From positions 54,911 to 118,910 of the forward strand of contig DPXQ01000116.1 of assembly GCA_003527225.1 (NCBI GenBank): DNA of 64,000 nt. The letters are read 5' to 3'. The notes below the pieces were generated by a model that worked only from the letters and a program-made list of their open reading frames with translations, did not search any database and had not been told where the DNA came from. This DNA is from Rhizobium sp. Lineage in GTDB: Bacteria > Pseudomonadota > Alphaproteobacteria > Rhizobiales > Rhizobiaceae. Both the position numbers and the translations under genes were made by a program. Each line of letters opens with the position of its first letter. The first letter of the stretch is position 1. Below, piece by piece: positions 62,433 through 64,000 of this stretch.

Positions 62433-63656
62433 CTAGACCGCCCTCTTCACCGCGTCCAGGCCGTCGACCACGACGCAATTGCGGCCATTGTCCTTGGCCC
62501 TGTAGAGCGCGGCATCCGCCCGCTCCACAAGGTCCTCGGCGCTGAAGCTTTCGTCGAGGCGTGCCGTCGCCACCCCGAAACTTAGCGTCAGCGGTGCGCC
62601 CAACACGGGTACGACGTGCACGATGCCGGCGGCCTCGATGGCATAGCGCAGGCGCTCGGCGATCGCGGCCGCGCCATGGGCCTCCATGCCCGGCAGAAGG
62701 ACGATGAACTCCTCGCCCCCATAGCGGAAGACCGCGTCGCCCGCGAAGCGGATTTCCCCCGCCATGATTTCCGCCACCTGCTTGATGCATTCGTCGCCGG
62801 CCGGATGGCCGAAATGATCGTTGTACTCCTTGAACTTGTCGATATCGGCGATGATCACCGCGAGCCTGCCGTCTCCGGCGGCATCGGCGCTGATCCAGGA
62901 AAGCGTCTGCTCCAGCCCGCGCCGGTTGCCGAGCCCTGTCAGGGCGTCATGGGTGGAAAGGTCCTCGAGTTCCTCCGTCCTGATGCGCTGCCGCAGCGCC
63001 TGGAGATAGTCGATGCGCATTTCGCGCTCGATGGTATAGCCGGCGACAAGCGTGAAGATCGTGCCCCCGATCATCTGGAAACCGGCCATCAATTGGGATT
63101 CCCAGGTCATTGTCTCGAGGTTCCACATCGCGAACCCGTGGAGCGCAACGCAACCGATGCTGACCGCCACCGCATAGCGGAAACGCAGGCGCTGCACGAT
63201 CACTCCGAGCAGCGGGACCAGCAGCATCCCGTAGAGGTACTCCTTCGCCAGGACATTTGAAGGCGCCCTGATCATGACGACAACCGCGACCGCGACCGCC
63301 AGGACGACGACCGAGATCACTCCTTCGCGCAGGACGGGCGGAGGGTCGCGCGAGATGAAGGCCAAGGCGAGCAAAGCCATGATCGTCACGATCACTCTTA
63401 TGATAAGCACACGCCCGAATTCTTCCGGCAGCGCGAGATAATCGATGATCGCGAAAGAATCGAAGGCCGCCAGGGCAATGAAGGCGCGCAACACGATTTC
63501 GCGACAGCGCCGGGCCCGCGTATCGGCCTCGAACCGCTGCTCCAGAACCGCGGGAAATTGGAGAAATCCTCCCGTTCTAGCGATGGTGCGGTCGATCAGC
63601 GCACGATCGATGCCCGACATTCTCCCGGTCGGAAGAGGTCTGGTATTCCCGGTCAA
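62433..63656 (-). CDS. Membrane-bound diguanylate cyclase (GGDEF)
   Basis: A 407-residue protein. About six helices (50-215) form a membrane sensor, then the GGDEF domain (235-400). The active site RYGGEEF is intact, so c-di-GMP synthesis is expected. The inhibitory I-site is not conserved, as FAGD stands where RxxD would be, so product inhibition may be weak. TTG 63656 follows GAGGAAACGCCT; ATG 63620 is an alternative start. Confidence 0.92.
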   Translation of the reverse strand: MTGNTRPLPTGRMSGIDRALIDRTIARTGGFLQFPAVLEQRFEADTRARRCREIVLRAFIALAAFDSFAIIDYLALPEEFGRVLIIRVIVTIMALLALAFISRDPPPVLREGVISVVVLAVAVAVVVMIRAPSNVLAKEYLYGMLLVPLLGVIVQRLRFRYAVAVSIGCVALHGFAMWNLETMTWESQLMAGFQMIGGTIFTLVAGYTIEREMRIDYLQALRQRIRTEELEDLSTHDALTGLGNRRGLEQTLSWISADAAGDGRLAVIIADIDKFKEYNDHFGHPAGDECIKQVAEIMAGEIRFAGDAVFRYGGEEFIVLLPGMEAHGAAAIAERLRYAIEAAGIVHVVPVLGAPLTLSFGVATARLDESFSAEDLVERADAALYRAKDNGRNCVVVDGLDAVKRAV

Positions 63657-63784
63657 AGGCGTTTCCTCGGCGTCCTTGGTTTTTACGCACGATATACTTT
63701 AGGGACAATGCATTGAACCCCTTGATGAACTATTTCGAACTTCGCTAAATTGCCGCCGATCGGAGTTCGCATGCCGCTGAAACA

Positions 63785-63813
63785 ACGGCTGCGGAAAATG
63801 GTTCCGCAGCCGC
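63785..63813 (-). terminator. Terminator downstream of the partial gene at the window end
   Basis: GGCTGCGGAA (63787-63796) pairs with TTCCGCAGCC (63802-63811); on the minus strand GTTGTTTC follows. It lies about 50 bp after the stop codon of the leftward gene. Confidence 0.7.
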
Positions 63814-63860
63814 CGGGCGGCGGATTTTCAAGCGACGCGAGCCCGGCACGCCACAGGGCG

Positions 63861-64000
63861 TCAGGCGGCCTTGCGCAGTGCTGGACGGGAGAACTTGCGG
63901 CCCGAGGCGACGATCATCCCGGCGGCATTGTCGAGCCAGCCGGCCTTCAGTTCCAGCGCCAGGAACCGCTCGCGCGCGAAGGGGCCGGGCATGACGAGGT
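63861..64000 (-). CDS. Unidentified protein, C-terminal 45 codons only
   Basis: The minus-strand frame from the window edge to TGA at 63863-63861 reads MPGPFARERFLALELKAGWL, DNAAGMIVASG, then RKFSRPALRKAA. Codon use is typical of the neighbours and a terminator follows, so it is a real gene end. I do not recognise the family from this fragment. Confidence 0.6.
   Translation of the reverse strand, partial: LVMPGPFARERFLALELKAGWLDNAAGMIVASGRKFSRPALRKAA

Overview
This looks like chromosomal DNA of a high-GC alphaproteobacterium in the Rhizobiaceae (Sinorhizobium/Rhizobium/Agrobacterium type). The diagnostic markers are a CpdR cell-cycle response regulator, an mmgR/suhB-type (alpha-r8) small RNA beside an inositol-monophosphatase-family gene, a ROSE RNA thermometer on an IbpA-type heat-shock gene, a five-gene glycogen operon plus glgX, and a heterotetrameric sarcosine oxidase operon. 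From memory, the order gltB, threonine aldolase, hsp20, hydrolase, hisN, sRNA, N-formylglutamate amidohydrolase, cpdR, tRNA-Val matches the S. meliloti chromosome. I saw no insertion sequences, prophage genes or CRISPR arrays.

Layout. 1-9.3 kb: 3'-truncated gltB, threonine aldolase, the thermometer-controlled hsp20, a candidate new sRNA, a lysophospholipase-like hydrolase, hisN, MmgR sRNA, N-formylglutamate amidohydrolase, cpdR and tRNA-Val(GAC). 9.3-17.1 kb: a cysteine-cluster protein, a 500-residue coiled-coil protein, an epimerase, a YeeE/YedE sulfur transporter, and a decayed gentisate-type catabolic cluster (an intact fumarylacetoacetase-family gene between two broken partners, with a divergent MarR regulator), then a zinc alcohol dehydrogenase. 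17.4-23.7 kb: manC, an ATP-grasp/alpha-E fusion with a transglutaminase, and a TadG-like von Willebrand protein. 23.9-35 kb: glgP-glgB-glgC-glgA-pgm-glgX, a complete glycogen synthesis and breakdown set with overlapping or near-abutting genes. 35-42 kb: MaoC hydratase, DUF2332 protein and the convergent soxBDAG operon. 42-48 kb: rpsU, a TPR lipoprotein, a membrane-only relic or variant of proton-translocating transhydrogenase next to a small cytochrome oxidase subunit, a FeeM-like acyl transferase behind a CtrA box, and a GGDEF/EAL protein. 48.7-52.6 kb: a TakP-type TRAP transporter with its binding protein convergent to the permease genes. 52.9-64 kb: a PuuD-like amidotransferase, a LacI regulator with a 2-hydroxyacid dehydrogenase and tandem operators, a MarR regulator, creatininase family, a VapBC toxin-antitoxin pair, a COG0523 metallochaperone with a WD40 partner, a chemoreceptor and a diguanylate cyclase.

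Most of the window is ordinary rhizobial housekeeping and metabolism. The most unusual items are the transhydrogenase dII-only gene pair (both nucleotide-binding domains absent and the channel histidine replaced), the orphan two-hairpin sRNA candidate beside hsp20, the half-erased gentisate cluster, the LPPL-repeat tail on the TRAP permease, and several clear palindromic operator candidates.
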